A DNA stretch of 64,000 bases from Agapanthus africanus (GCA_030015575.1 CM057340.1:749277632-749341631); one strand, 5' to 3'; positions 44,118 through 57,399 are shown, counted from the first letter of the stretch. The notes: generated by a model from the sequence alone, not told the origin. Translations and numbers: made by a program.

Positions 44118-46147
44118 TGTAAGTCTACGGTAGCGCCCCGGCCGTCTCTCCGATGCCAAAATGCGGAAACGAAACTTTTTCAAAACTTGTAAACCGGCGC
44201 TACCGCGGACCTAAAACCCGGATCGGACCATTAACCTACTACTAGCTAACTAGAGAAAGGGTAGAAAGCTATACCGAGCGATCCGTGTCCTTCGGTCTTC
44301 GGCCACCATCCCGATCTCCTCGCGGAATCTCCGGTCTTCATCTCCTCGTCGGAAATGGCACCACATCGAGAAGTCTTTTTACGGGCTCCCGTTTCGTCCG
44401 AAGCAACTCGGGCACGAAGTGTGCTAGCCGACGTACCCAAGGTTGAAGTAGAGTTTGTTGTGATCACTTTGTCTCTTGCATCCATGAGTTTGGATGGAAG
44501 TTAGAGATGATGCCATTAAAGGAAGATAATGAGCTAGAGGAAGAAGAAGAAGAAGAGAAGGCTTTCTATTCTTTTTCTTTTCTTGAGTTGTATGATAATG
44601 AGAGTGAGAATGAGATCATGAAAATCCAAGACCAATAAAACCAACCATGGCAGCCCCTCTCTCCCTCCATCTCATTTCAACACATTAAACAAAACACTAA
44701 TGTGACATATTTGCTAAAAAAGAGACCATGAGTCATCTAAATTTCCATGTCACATTTAATGCATTGCATGATGAATTTCTAGCTCATTATTTCCATTAAC
44801 AAACATTAATCCAAATGTTTGCAACAATAAAAAAGATACGACAATATCTAAAGTAAACTCGTGACGGATCACAAGGATACCCCTCATCTGTATATACATA
44901 CCTGCATCCGCATTCCGACTGAATGCGAATGCGATGAGACTAAAGTAATCCAATAAATCTAATACTAGGATCCGGCTTAAACCAAAGCCCACTAGTATGA
45001 TCCGTCCGATCATGATCCGTGCAATATCGCACGTATAAGATCGAACCCTGCCATATATCATACGGCCTCTACAACGTTTCGCCCGAAACTTGAGAAACTG
45101 TCTGTGGGGGACTCTAAAGACTCGTCAATACTTTGGCTGTGGATTTAACCACTAGCACGTCAGAGTTACTAGCTGTACATAACGGGCTACCAGGTATTGA
45201 CCAAAAGGGAAGTCGATGAGCGAACTCATCCTGACACCCTACTGAGCCTGTCAGTGACAATATCCGTACAGTCCGGTCCGTTCGTCTATGAGCATCGCAT
45301 GGCGGGCCTAGGGGGTTGGTAAAAGTCAGACCCCCAAAAGCGGTACAAGTCGTGTCGGAGTGTATCCCAGAACACCCTGAGATACTACTGGAATACCTAC
45401 CAGCAAATCTCCTGCTTTGGCCAAGGACTTCGTGTAATGGCTCTCCTAGACACAGCGCGACCTCACCCCCAATACCGGGAGAGACGAACCCCTGCCGATC
45501 CGCTCACTGCCTCCATGTGGTTCGGGACTGTACCCAACTAAAACCTGTTTGCACGACTCCTTTGAGCCGTGGTAGGGTAGTAATCAAAGTACAGTGGGAA
45601 CTCACACGAGACAAATGACGATCCCAGGTCGATGAACTAACCTGTACACATGTCACCAGGGAACTGCTATCTGACGCTAGGTATAATACCAACTAGCATG
45701 TTCCCGGCGAGTCCTGTCCGGTGTACTCATAACCCAATGAGCACCTGTATACATCTTAGGTGAACCAACTGACACCAGTGGCTTGTGAGACCGGCCACCG
45801 CCCCTCGTCGGGGTCTTGATTGTATACACTAGTCTACTCTGGAGTATCGATGCCCTGTCTCGAAACTCCCACGACTAGGGACCTTTTAAGGATGTGCTTA
45901 TAGACCCCAGCTCCCACGTATATGATCGCCATCATACTGCTGGCAGTCAAGCAAGAATCCTAGGGGCTCTATCAACGTGCAATAGTGATCAGTAATGTCA
46001 CCTAAAGCAGTACACGATGATAAAGATAAACCAGATAGCATACTATCATCTTGAGTAAGATTGTCCTACCGGTATAGGTCCTCCCTCAATCATTGCAATC
46101 ACGTGCATGTGATCCAATAATTGACTCTGAGGGCACTATATCCAACA
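44118..46147 (-). mobile_element. Copia (Angela-like) solo LTR in Tat-B
   Basis: 2030 bp; on the minus strand TGTTGGATATAGTGCCCTCA at 46147 to ..AGACTTACA at 44118. Exact duplications GGCCA (44113-44117 and 46148-46152). It matches the LTRs of the complete copia element at clearly lower identity than those share with each other, so it is an older insertion. Confidence 0.92.
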
Positions 46148-46822
46148 GGCCATGGCCCAAGGGGCGGTCCAGGTACGAATCCCCCTACGCGCATTTGCCT
46201 TGGTATGCCTTTCCTTGGTTCGGATGCTTCCTGGTTTCTCATCGGCTTTCTGCCAGGCTCTTCAACACTGCACCCTTGTCATTCGCATGGAGGCCGAGGG
46301 GCGTTCCACGCCCCGAGGCCAGTGGAGGCGTTTCCTTCGGAGGTTGAGATCTTGCAACGTGACCTGCGCCGGGAGAGCGATAAGGCCGACGTCATGGCGG
46401 GCCGGGGGGAGGCTGTGGAGCTCGCCAACTCGGCGGCTCGGGGTGCCCTTCACCGTCTGAACGCGTCTCTCCGGGATGCCGATAGGAAGCCGGCGGACAT
46501 GGCCGAACGCTTTGCGGCACTGGAATAGGAGAGGGACACAAGCAGGGGGGATGCTGAGGCGGCGCTGCTGAAGGCCCAGGTTATCGAGGCTCGGGCTAAG
46601 AAAGCTGTGGCCGAGTATAAGGCATCGGAGCACTTTTACGTCGAGCTCGGGGAGTACTCTGCCGTTGCGTGGAATAAGGCTTTGGACGCTGTGAAGGAAC
46701 AGCTTCCCGAGTTCGACGATGGTGAACTCTACGCTCGGGTTCCGCTTCCGGCGACGAGGTCTCCGGCGAGGGATGACGAGGGAAGCCGGGCGCGCCCTTG
46801 GTGGCAAAGTCTTTGGTGGTAG
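46148..46822 (+). pseudogene. Opposite-strand extra ORF of Tat-B, second part
   Basis: After the solo LTR the exon reads (EA)MAQGAVQ, then an intron 46173-46256 (GTACGA...CTGCCAG), then ALQHCTLVIRMEAEG, matching VLQHVALVVHMEDEE of Tat-A at the same splice point. A coiled-coil-like stretch follows (DLRRESDKADVMAGRGEAVE) with a frameshift near 46300 and a TAG at about 46527. The end is KALDAVKEQLPEFDDGELYA and a stop at 46822. AATAAA at 46928-46933. Confidence 0.68.
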
Positions 46823-47214
46823 GGCCTTAGGCCGTGATGCCGACGATGAAGTGGTCGAAGTAAGCCTCCGGGCAGTTTGTAGGGCTGGGGGGCCCAGAGT
46901 ACCCTTTGTAAAGATCTTGATTTTGGCAATAAAAGAAAAAAGAACCCTTGATTCATCGGTTTGTATTTTGTCTCTTCTGTTTTTTTTGTGTGAAGGACGT
47001 TCATAGGGTGTCCTCGCTTATGTTGTTGTGTTTCCGTGTAAGGTTGGCCATATGTCCGGTGATCTCCTGTCGAGTTTGCCAGCCGGCGAAGGTGCCAAGC
47101 GCTGCCGCGGAGGTATCCTCATGTATACCTCGGAGGTATCCTCACGTACCCCCTAGATCGATGGGAGATCGTCCAGATTTGGATGAACCAGCCGTCCTTC
47201 CGGGTGTTGGAGAT
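46823..47214. other. Tat-B 3' region without a gene
   Basis: Holds the poly(A) signal of the opposite-strand gene and a short direct repeat GGAGGTATCCTCA (about 47118 and 47142). It ends at the CCGGG target of the copia element (47210-47214). Confidence 0.55.
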
Positions 47215-49406
47215 AGTGCCCTCAGAGTCAATTATTGGATCACAGGCACGTGATTGCAATGATTGAGGGAGGACCTATCCCGGTAGGACAGTCTTACTCG
47301 AGATGATAGTATGCTATCTGGTTTACCTTTATCATCGTGTACTGCTTTAGGTGACCTGACATGTCACTATTGCACGTTGATAGAGCCCCTAGGATTCTTG
47401 CTTGACCACCAGCAGTATGAGGACGATCATATAAGTGGGAGCTGGGGTCTATAAGCACATCCTTAAAAGGTCCCTAGTCGTAGGATTTTCGAGACAGGGC
47501 ATCGATTCTCCAGAGTAGACTAGTGTATACAGTCGAGACCCCGACGAAGGGCGGTGGCCGGTCTCACAAGCCACTGGTGTCAGTTGGATCACCTAAGATG
47601 TATACAGGTGCTCATTGGGTTATGAGTACACCGGACAGGACTCGCCGGGAACATGCTAGTTGGTCTTATACCTGACGTCAGATAGCAGTTCCCAGGTGAC
47701 ATGTGTACAGGTTAGTTCATCGACCTGGGGATCGTCATTTGTCTCGTGTGAGTTCCCACTGTGCTTTGATTACTACCCTACCACGGCTCAAAGGAGTCGT
47801 GCAAACAGGTTTTAGTTGGGTACAGTCCCGAGCCACATGGAGGCAGTGAGCGGATCTTCGGGGGTTCGTCTCTCCCGGTATTGGGGGTGAGGTCGCGCTG
47901 TGTCTAGGAGAGCCATTACACGAAGTCCTTGGCCAAGGCAGGAGATTTACTGGTAGGTATTCCAGTAGTATCTCAGGGTGTTTTGGGCTACACTCCGACA
48001 CGACTTGTACCGCTTTTAGGGGTCTGACTTTTACCTACCCCCTAGGCCCGACATGCGATGCTCATAGACGAACGGACCAGACTGTACGGATATTGTCACT
48101 GACAGGCTCTGTAGGGTGTCAGGATGAGTTCGCTCATCGACGTCCCTTTTAGTCAATAGCTGGTGGCCCGTCACGTATTGGCTTATACCTCTGACGTGCT
48201 AGTGGTTAAATCCACAGCCATAGTGTTGACGAGTCTTTAGAGTCCACCACACTTTCAGTTACTCAGCTTTCGGGCGAAACGCTGTAGAGGCCGTATGGAG
48301 ATATGGCAGGGTCCGATCAGATACGTGCGGTATTGCACGGATCAGGATCGGACGGTTTGTACTAGAGGCCGTATAGATATATGGCAGGGTTCGATCAGAT
48401 ACGTGCGGTATTGCACGGATCAGGATCGGACGGATATTACTAGCCGGCTTTGGTTTAAGCCGGATCCTAGTATAGTACAGTGTAGATTTTGTCTCTTTGC
48501 ATTTGTATCCGGACGGAATACAGATGCGGGTGTGTATGCACAGTATCGGGGTTTTCCTGTAATTAATTGCGGGACCAGTTTTCTGGAGTTGCCAGTTTGC
48601 ATTCCGTTCCGGCCGGTTTTCCTTTGTTCTTTCCCGGCCGGACTTTTCCGATGGAGGGGGTTATTTGCATTTGTGCAAATAACATTTGTGGAGGGGGTTT
48701 CTTGCAAATGATTTGATTATGATAGGATTAGAATCTTTCATCCATGATTTTGCATTTATGTGATTTGATGTGATTAAGGTGTAAGCATGGTTGATGTTTT
48801 CTTGTCTTTGGATATGGTCACCTTCTCTTTCTCCTACACTTACCTCCCTTTTCATTTTGTTCACACCTCCACCACCATTCCTCAATTGATATTGGCCGGC
48901 CACTTGAGTGAGGGGAATGAGAGAATTTCCTTTTTGAGCTTGTGGCATTCTTGATCTCATTTGATGCTAGAAAAATGCAAGCACCATTTTTCTTCCTGAT
49001 TCCTCCATCATCTTTCAAAGGCAACATAACCCCAAAGTGAGACATAGCCTCTACACTACACATTCTACAGCATATCTTGGGCATGTCGACTTGCCGGCTT
49101 CATGCCCGAGTTGCCTCGGTATTGAGGTGGGAGCCCGTAAAAGATGCAGGCGATGTGGTGCCTTTCCGGCGAAGAGGCGACGACCGGAGTTTCCACAAGA
49201 GATCGGGATGACGACGAGAAGACCGGAGGACTCGGATCACTCGGTATATCTCTTCCCATCTTGTTGTTAGCTAGAACTAGTTTAATGGCCCGATCCGGGG
49301 TTTAGTGCGCGGTGGTGCCGGTTTGCAAAGTTCGCAAAATTAAAGTTTATCACCGTTTCCGTATTTGGCCGTCGTATTGACGACCGGGGCGCCGCCGTGC
49401 ACTTAC
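47215..49406 (+). mobile_element. Copia element 5' LTR
   Basis: Starts TGTTGGAGATAGTGCCCTCA and ends CACTTACA. It contains a 78-bp tandem duplication (about 48286-48441), also present in the 3' LTR, and a 10-bp-stem inverted repeat GTTATTTGCA/TGCAAATAAC at 48660-48683. Confidence 0.93.
48286..48441 (+). repeat. 78-bp tandem duplication in copia LTR
   Basis: Two nearly identical units starting AGAGGCCGTAT at 48286 and 48364; both are kept in the 3' LTR (from about 56217). The solo LTR at 44118-46147 has only one unit, so the duplication arose within this subfamily. Confidence 0.85.
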
Positions 49407-49407
49407 A

Positions 49408-49420
49408 GTGGTATCAGAGC
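49408..49420 (+). other. Copia element primer-binding site
   Basis: TGGTATCAGAGCC, one base after the 5' LTR; initiator tRNA-Met type. Confidence 0.9.
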
Positions 49421-52400
49421 CTCGCCATTAACTTCGTCTAGCTTCGTTTGATGTGTTTGCATTTCCGATCGACCAAAATTTCCAAAAACCGTATTTTTCC
49501 TTCACATCAGTTTCTGTCGAAATTTTTTGAAGTCTAAAAATTTTTCAGGTTGTCTCAGAATGATGTGCAGGGAGTTCTAAGAACTCTGGGAAAATTCGAG
49601 ACAATGATCCCTCAGCTCGAGCGCGGAACCGCGGCAAAACCCCCCTTGTTGCCGCGGTTCCGCCGCAGGTTGGTGGGATCAATGCTTCGAAATTCTCCAG
49701 TGGGCTTCTGGGCTGTAATTATGGGTTTTGGAATATTAATATTGGGCCCAGATTTTCTGTGAGTGCTACAGTATTGCTTGGGGGCCCACTTGTTAATTTT
49801 TGATCGATCGGATATTTTAAACACATTATTTCACAGTATTTACATTATATCTGCGACCGTGAATGTCACTCGATCGGTAAATCCGGTCTAACTGCTATAG
49901 CCCGGTTAGACGGATTTGCGAACGTGACTTTCATGTTGATGTTCTGTGTTTTGCTGTGATGTTGCGGATCGGTCGTGGGGGATAGCCTGGATGCAATGCT
50001 AGTACTGTTTCTGTTGTATTATGTACATTTGATATTGCGGGGCGAGCGTCCGACATGTGGACTGCCGTCACTGCCTGTTTGTATTATTATTTTGGGGCAC
50101 GACCAGGTTGCGGTCGATGTACCCGTTGTATGTATATTTTACTTTCTGTACTAGGGTTACCCCGCGGAGGGGTGCACGGATAGCCGGGTTCTAGAGGGCA
50201 ACGGGCCCGCATCTCAGGGCATTGAGACGGAGGGGGCTTCAGTCTGGAATTGGCGGGCTATTCGCCGCACTCGTAGGGGGTACAGGTTGACCCAGGAGGG
50301 GTGCCCAAGTTACCGGATTCCGTGAAGTGCTAGGTGGTCCATTCACGGTGCTGAAGGGGGCTGCCTCGCTTCAGGTTTTGGCGGGTGACTTGCCGCGCCC
50401 GTAGGGGTCTAGGTTTTCATTGCACAGGCTATCCACACGACCAGGGGAACGTCGGGTTTCAGTAGTGGCTCTGTGAAACCCGGGGATCCCAGATATCTGT
50501 ATTGTTCTGTGATACTGTACATTTCTGTGATGTTGCATTTTATTCACGCCTTGAGCGAAATACTATATATTGGTATATATATTAGTAGATGTTGTATATG
50601 TTTTTCATCCGCGCTAGTCCAGTCCCCGCTCTGCCGTTAGTTAGCTAACCTAACGGGTGATGACGGGACCCAGTGGCGAATGCGGATGGCATATACGTAC
50701 GTCAGTATATTTTCGTTCTTTGTGGTGTGATCAATTGATGGGACTGCATTGATTCGGATCAATGCAAGTTAAACAAACCTATTCTGATGTTGTTGGAACA
50801 CTTTTCAAAAAGCTGTTATTGCAAGGACGTTCACTTTTGTTTTGCATCGTGGTATTCATTTGGAATATCCTGCTCCTCAGTCGACGAGGCAAAGGCCGAG
50901 ATCCCTTCACCGGGAGTGACCCCTTGGACAGAAGTTTGCGTCAGGGCACTAACTTCACTATAGCCGGTTACTTTTGCTTTGCATCGTGGTGTTCATTTGG
51001 AATATCCTGCACCCCATTCTACGGGGAAAGAGCCGAGATCCCTTCACCGGGAGTGACCTCTTTAGTAAAGGTTTTCGTCACTATATTTTCTAAAAAGCTA
51101 TCCGTTCCTTCAACGATATCAAGTTCATTACGTTAAAGGTTTTCGTCAGAAACCATTCGTAGCCCTCCGTCGTTTCATATGGGTAGTCAATAGTATTCAA
51201 GCTGTGTTTGTTGGCCAAAGTCAAGGCACAGTGTTTGGTAGTTGTTGGCTATTCATATGCAGCATAGATAGATGCGTTGGTTTGGGGCAGTCGTATAGCC
51301 TTGTTGGCCAAAGTCAAGGGCTTGTACGGGTGGGCTCAAATTAACCTGGAGAATGACGGGCAGAACTTGACATGTGACTTATGATTTGTTGGCCAAAGTC
51401 AATGTCATAAGAGCATGGGGTAAAAATCACATCGGGAGTTTCAAAAGAACTGAAACTTGCCAGATATGCGCATACCTTCTGGAGTGTGATGACGTGAGCG
51501 GATTACGTCACGTTATCATGCGATGAGAGTTGGATCCCGATTCCCACTGATGAGTTGGTTTACTCCTCGGGTATTCCCGACTAATTCTTCTTTTAGGTTT
51601 GGAGGAGAATTTGAGGTACAGTGGGAGGTTTCCAGATTAGATAAAATGGTAACCATTCTGATCTAGGTTAGAGTGCACGCTGAGTGTTTCTTTTCTCTCT
51701 CTCTCTGGCAGCGACCATTGACCCGACCCAAGACTATGACTCAGTGACCAAGTTGACCGAACCTTCTTTACACTGGCTTTTGGATTGTCAGAGTTGCAGA
51801 CCTCATTGCCACTCCTACTTTTACCCTTTTCTCCAGGACACCCCGTATTACTACGAACGTCCACTTCCATTGGACAAAACCATCGTATGGTTAGATACGA
51901 ACTCGAAGGAATTCGAGGATGGTTTCCGGTTCTGGAGAAAACGGATAGGATTATTCAGTTGTCTTTTCCCTTTTACCTTTTCTCAAGTTGTGAGTACTCC
52001 TTGGTTTAGGAGATAGTACACCTATTACGCAAATTGGATAGTCTTCTTCCAAACCTTAGGCTGGTGCCGACCGGTAGGGAATGAAGAAAACCAATTAGCC
52101 TAAACGGTGTGCAGAAGGTATTAAAATTAAGACAAAGCAAGGGATTAGTAAGAGGGCAAAGTAAATTGCGACTGATATTCACGACCAAACCAAATATTTC
52201 TTCGCCAATCCTAAATCACCTTTGTATTTCTCTAGGACACTCCGTATCACTACGAAGATCCACAGTTTATTGGATACTCCATCGTATGGTTATATACGAA
52301 CTCGAAAGGAACTTGTTCCAGTTCGGGGATGGATTCTGGTCCAGGAGAAATAGGAATAAGGTTTATTCGGTTGTCTTTTATCTTCACCTTCTCTCGCATT

Positions 52401-54150
52401 GCGAGTGCTCCTAGGATTAGGACAGTACACCCATTATGCTTATTGGATAGTCTTCTTCCAAACCATAGGCTGGTGCCGAATGGTAGGGAAGGAAGAAAAC
52501 CATTTGGCCTAAGGGGTGTGCAGAAGGTAATGACTAAAGACATATAAAGGGATTTGGAGAAGTGGCAAAGAATTATACGGTTATAGTTGTGAATCTGGAT
52601 GATGGTAGAGGCATTACTAGGAATACCAGAATACCCCATCGAAACATTTCAATGTTTCAGTTCAACTGTGTACTGTTAAAAGAAAACTGATTTCCCGATT
52701 AGACACTTGCTCCAGGGTATGTATTTACCAGTTTTGATTCTCACATCTGTATGGTTTTACAGATGATGAGTGGGAGTAAGTTATTGGGAATTGGGTGATC
52801 ATCCTCATTATATCGGGATTCGTTGTAATCGGTGATATTTGAGGAGATCACCTGGGCTGTTTGCCGGTCGGCAAATGTTTGGTTTTGAATATCCGCTGTT
52901 GTGCACCAATTTCAAATTGATATATCTGTACGTCTATTTTCATAGAGTGAGATATACCTTTTGATATTATGTCGATGACATTTACCTATATCAGTGGATG
53001 GTTAGGTAAGGAGCATTAAACAGCGGTGTAATTCTTCTTAACCATAAGTACAGTTTTCAACCTACGACACACAGTGAAAGAGTTGTTAGACTCAGCGGAC
53101 TTATACAGAGTATTGTATGTTGTCCAGTGTCCATTAGGACAGAGGGGTTGGTCCTCATACTATATTCTGTTTACTTTTAACTTCTCTAGTTCTTAGACAT
53201 GTGTTTCGTAGAAACACAGGGTCTAAGTTTAGAGGAGTTATAGGTATTTGAATAGAGTAGAGAACCAGGTATAGCAAGTATCGGGATTCTTCAAAGTGAT
53301 CGAAGATGTAGATACTTGTGTATGGTATTCAGTTGATAGTAATGATAAAGAGAACTTGCTTCTTTTTCAAGTTACTCATAATTGGAAGCATTCCTAAGTT
53401 GAGTAACGCTGATCGGCCTCCTTCCATTTAGTTGACATGCACTGGAGATAGCTGCATGATTTGAATCTGGTTCAATTAAATCAGTGCCTCTGGTCCTATA
53501 TTGGATATAGAACAGTTCATATCTTAACGATGTTAAGGTACGGGGAGTTGTCCGGCTTATGATTAAAACCAGACACTGGACAACTCAAGGCACGTTTCTG
53601 TAATGGCTGTTTGTGGGTTGACCCAGGCTATGACGAGGGTTGACTTTCTACCATCTGGCAGATCAATAGAAATATTGTTCTAGACTCGCCACAGTTTTAT
53701 TAAAAATGGATTTTTTCAAAAACAGTAGTGGGAGTATGGTAGAACTGGAAGTGATTCCAGAACTGCAAACGATTACTGAAGATTTGATAAGGAACCTAAA
53801 GATTCAATCTGATTTGACATTCCATTGGCCACTCCGCAGATACGGTGGGTAACTTCAGGCACCCGAGAGGTACTCCGGTAGCCTCAAGGACGGTGACAGG
53901 GAAGTTCTTGTTTACCCACACTTGCCATTGTTGTTGTTCCAGACTGCGAGACCCGGCAGAAGGATGAGTATAGCGTCGTTCTAAACTAGCTTTAGAAGTG
54001 CACGTCTATATGACTCTGCCAGAGGGTTGTCGTAGTCAGTGGGAGCAGCGGAAGCATTGGTGGACATCAGGCTTATGTCTATTTATAGACTAAAGCAGAT
54101 ATAGCGGAGATAGATCATCTATTTCTGATGTGACAGTCATAGGTTTGACG
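49421..54150 (+). other. Copia element interior: leader and non-coding filler with internal repeats
   Basis: No gag, integrase or protease frame found on either strand. Features seen: twin palindromes at 49621-49635 and 49651-49666; a 137-bp direct repeat (GCATCGTGGT at 50844 and 50981); three copies of TTGTTGGCCAAAGTCAA (about 51206, 51300 and 51386); and a roughly 320-bp block repeated at about 51834-52150 and 52232-52560. Confidence 0.7.
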
Positions 54151-54410
54151 TCATCAGAATAGGGGATGGATCTGTTAAGAAGGTAGTAAGGTGTGATATC
54201 CTGGTATTTGGATGACATACACAAAGTAGGAAGTGACATTCCTATACTACGATCGGTTATATTTTGGTCGTCACACAGTGGTTTCTCCACAAAGGACTTG
54301 GACATTATATCAGACATACTGGTTACTAGATCCATGGCTTTAGATCTAGATTTGGGTGGTTTCCCAATCAGGGTACTTAGACAGCATTCTAAGAGTATTT
54401 AGAATGGACG
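54151..54410 (+). pseudogene. Copia RT remnant
   Basis: The stretch around 54193 reads WYLDDIHKVGSDIPILRSV followed by a SGFSTKDL part, matching the copia RT catalytic region (YVDDILLIGND...MKDLG) with the first position of the box changed. It is isolated, with stops on both sides. Confidence 0.6.
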
Positions 54411-54639
54411 ACTCCTGGCACGGTAGTATACCTGCAGGTGATGGAGTCACCCTCTCTAAAGGTGTCCTAAAGACTAAAGTAGAGAGGGATGTGCATGATT
54501 GGCAGATCACTTGCTTAGGCAATTGAGTCAATCATGAGATGTCAAGTACCACACCAGATGTTGTTCTTGCACTAGATGCAATAAGATGATATTGATCCAA
54601 TCCTGGAGAAACAATCGGAAGCAGCTTTAGAACATAAGT

Positions 54640-55040
54640 GGATGTTCTAGGGATATGATAACGACAGCCTCATTTGGAAGACAGTTATCATTCCAGGCTT
54701 CCAAGGTGACATGGACGACAAGGAGGTTGTCAGAGTTATAGTTTTTCCTTCTGACGAGGGGCAGTATTTTGGACAGGTGATCCAAGGCAATACTAAGGGA
54801 GGCATGGCGTAGGATACTGATTAAGTTCAGTTGACGATACAGTCTGAGAAGTTTGGATTTGGAGTTCATTTATGAGCTGGGTCCCATCAGACATCCAGAC
54901 ATTCTAAGACAGCTATTGCTCATTTCGGGAGATGGTTTTCTCCGCGAACTTGAGATATAGAGAGACATAGAAAGAAACATCATGGCAGATCCACTCACTG
55001 AGGCTAATCCTCGAACGCAAGAGTTTCGCAAACGGGATTT
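54640..55040 (+). pseudogene. Copia RNase H and polyprotein end, remnant
   Basis: Traces only: a region after 54700 (DMDDKEVV) recalls the SDWAGDxDDRKST motif, and RDIERNIMADPLTE near 54960-55000 matches the last conserved copia motif (..IADPLTK). Stops are frequent. Confidence 0.55.
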
Positions 55041-55135
55041 GTGAGACTGACTAGTAGAGGAGTTGGGTGTTCGGTATCACACGGGCTGTGAGTATGCGAC
55101 ATCGCAATAATTAGCCTTGAGTGCAAGTGGGAGAT

Positions 55136-57339
55136 TGTTGGAGATAGTGCCCTCAGAGTCAATTATTGGATCACAGGCACATGATTGCAATGATTGAGGG
55201 AGGACCTATCCCGGTAGGACAGTCTTACTCGAGATGATAGTATGCTATCTGGTTTACCTTTATCATCGTGTACTGCTTTAGGTGACCTGACATGTCACTA
55301 TTGCACGTTGATAGAGCCCCTAGGATTCTTGCTTGACCACCAGCAGTATGAGGGCGATCATATAAGTGGGAGCTGGGGTCTATAAGCACATCCTTAAAAG
55401 GTCCCTAGTCGTAGGAGTTTCGAGACAGGGCATCGATTCTCCAGAGTAGACTAGTGTATACAGTCGAGACCCTGACGAGGGGCGGTGGCCGGTCTCACAA
55501 GCCACTGGTGTCAGTTGGATCACCTAAGATGTATACAGGTGCTCATTGGGTTATGAGTACACCGGACAGGACTCGCCGGGAACATGCTAGTTGGTCTTAT
55601 ACCTGACGTCAGATAGCAGTTCCCAGGTGACATGTGTACAGGTTAGTTCATCGACCTGGGGATCGTCATTTGTCTCGTGTGAGTTCCCACTGTGCTTTGA
55701 TTACTACCCTACCACGGCTCAAAGGAGTCGTGCAAACAGGTTTTAGTTGGGTACAGTCCCGAGCCACATGGAGGCAGTGAGCGGATCTTCGGGGGTTCGT
55801 CTCTCCCGATATTGGGGGTGAGGTCGCGCTGTGTCTAGGAGAGCCATTACACGAAGTCCTTGGCCAAGGCAGGAGATTTACTGGTAGGTATTCCAGTAGT
55901 ATCTCAGGGTGTTCTGGGCTACACTCCGACACGACTTGTACCGCTTTTGGGGGTCTGACTTTTACCCACCCCCTAGGCCCGACATGCGATGCTCATAGAC
56001 GAACGGACCGGACTGTACGGATATTGTCACTGACAGGCTCTGTAGGGTGTCAGGATGAGTTCGCTCATCGACGTCCCTTTTAGTCAATAGCTGGTGGCCC
56101 GTCACGTATTGGCTTATACCTCTGACGTGCTAGTGGTTAAATCCACAGCCATAGTGTTGACGAGTCTTTAGAGTCCACCACACTTTCAGTTACTCAGCTT
56201 TCGGGCGAAACGCTGTAGAGGCCGTATGGAGATATGGCAGGGTCCGATCAGATACGTGCGGTATTGCACGGATCAGGATCGGACGGTTTGTACTAGAGGC
56301 CGTATAGATATATGGCAGGGTTCGATCAGATACGTGCGGTATTGCACGGATCAGGATCGGACGGATATTACTAGCCGGCTTTGGTTTAAGCCGGATCCTA
56401 GTATAGTACAGTGTAGATTTTGTCTCTTTGCATTTGTATCCGGACGGAATACAGATGCGGGTGTGTATGCACAGTATCGGGGTTTTCCTGTAATTAATTG
56501 CGGGACCAGTTTTCTGGAGTTGCCAGTTTGCATTCCGTTCCGGCCGGTTTTCCTTTGTTCTTTCCCGGCCGGACTTTTCCGATGGAGGGGGTTATTTGCA
56601 TTTGTGCAAATAACATTTGTGGAGGGGGTTTCTTGCAAATGATTTGATTATGATAGGATTAGAATCTTTCATCCATGATTTTGCATTTATGTGATTTGAT
56701 GTGATTAAGGTGTAAGCATGGTTGATGTTTTCTTGTCTTTGGATATGGTCACCTTCTCTTTCTCCTACACTTACCTCCCTCTTGCATTTTGTTCACACCT
56801 CTACCACCATTCCTCAATTGATATTGGCCGGCCACTTGAGTGAGGGGAATGAGAGAATTTCCTTTTTGAGCTTGTGGCATTCTTGATCTCATTTGATGCT
56901 AGAAAAATGCAAGCACCATTTTTCTTCCTGATTCCTCCATCATCTTTCAAAGGCAACATAACCCCAAAATGAGACATAGCCTCTACACTACACATTCTAC
57001 AGCATATCTTGGGCATGTCGACTTGCCGGCTTCATGCCCGAGTTGCCTCGGTATTGAGGTGGGAGCCCGTAAAAGATGCAGGCGATGTGGTGCCTTTCCG
57101 GCGAAGAGGCGACGACCGGAGTTTCCGCGAGAGATCGGGATGACGACGAGAAGACCGGAGGACTCGGATCACTCGGTATATCTCTTCCCATCTTGTTGTT
57201 AGCTAGAACTAGTTTAATGGCCCGATCCGGGGTTTAGTGCGCGGTGGTGCCGGTTTGCAAAGTTCGCAAAATTAAAGTTTATCACCGTTTCCGCATTTGG
57301 CCGTCGGATTGACGACCGGGACGCCGCCGTGCACTTACA
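55136..57339 (+). mobile_element. Copia element 3' LTR
   Basis: Starts TGTTGGAGATAGTGCCCTCA after AAGTGGGAGAT and ends CACTTACA. Near-identical to the 5' LTR. Confidence 0.93.
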
Positions 57340-57399
57340 CCGGGTGTCTCGGATCCTTAAGCACGGCAACATGTCAACCGGCCGGGCTTGGCCGGGCAA

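Larger units (their letters stand above)
47215..57339 (+). mobile_element. Complete Angela-like copia element, non-coding interior
   Basis: 10,125 bp with exact flanking duplications CCGGG (47210-47214 and 57340-57344). LTRs of 2192 and 2204 bp, primer site TGGTATCAGAGCC at 49408-49420, and a purine tract AAGTGGGAGAT before the 3' LTR. The two LTRs differ at roughly 20 positions. The 5.7-kb interior has no gag-pol frame; only scrambled RT and RNase H traces remain near its 3' end. It thus seems to be a non-autonomous element that moved recently. Confidence 0.93.

Noticed and set aside
48295-48711. A 138-codon plus-strand frame repeated identically at 56226-56642
   Set aside because: The two copies are in the paired LTRs of one young element, so identity only reflects recent insertion. 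The repeat inside it is the 78-bp DNA duplication, and no such frame is kept in the older LTRs.
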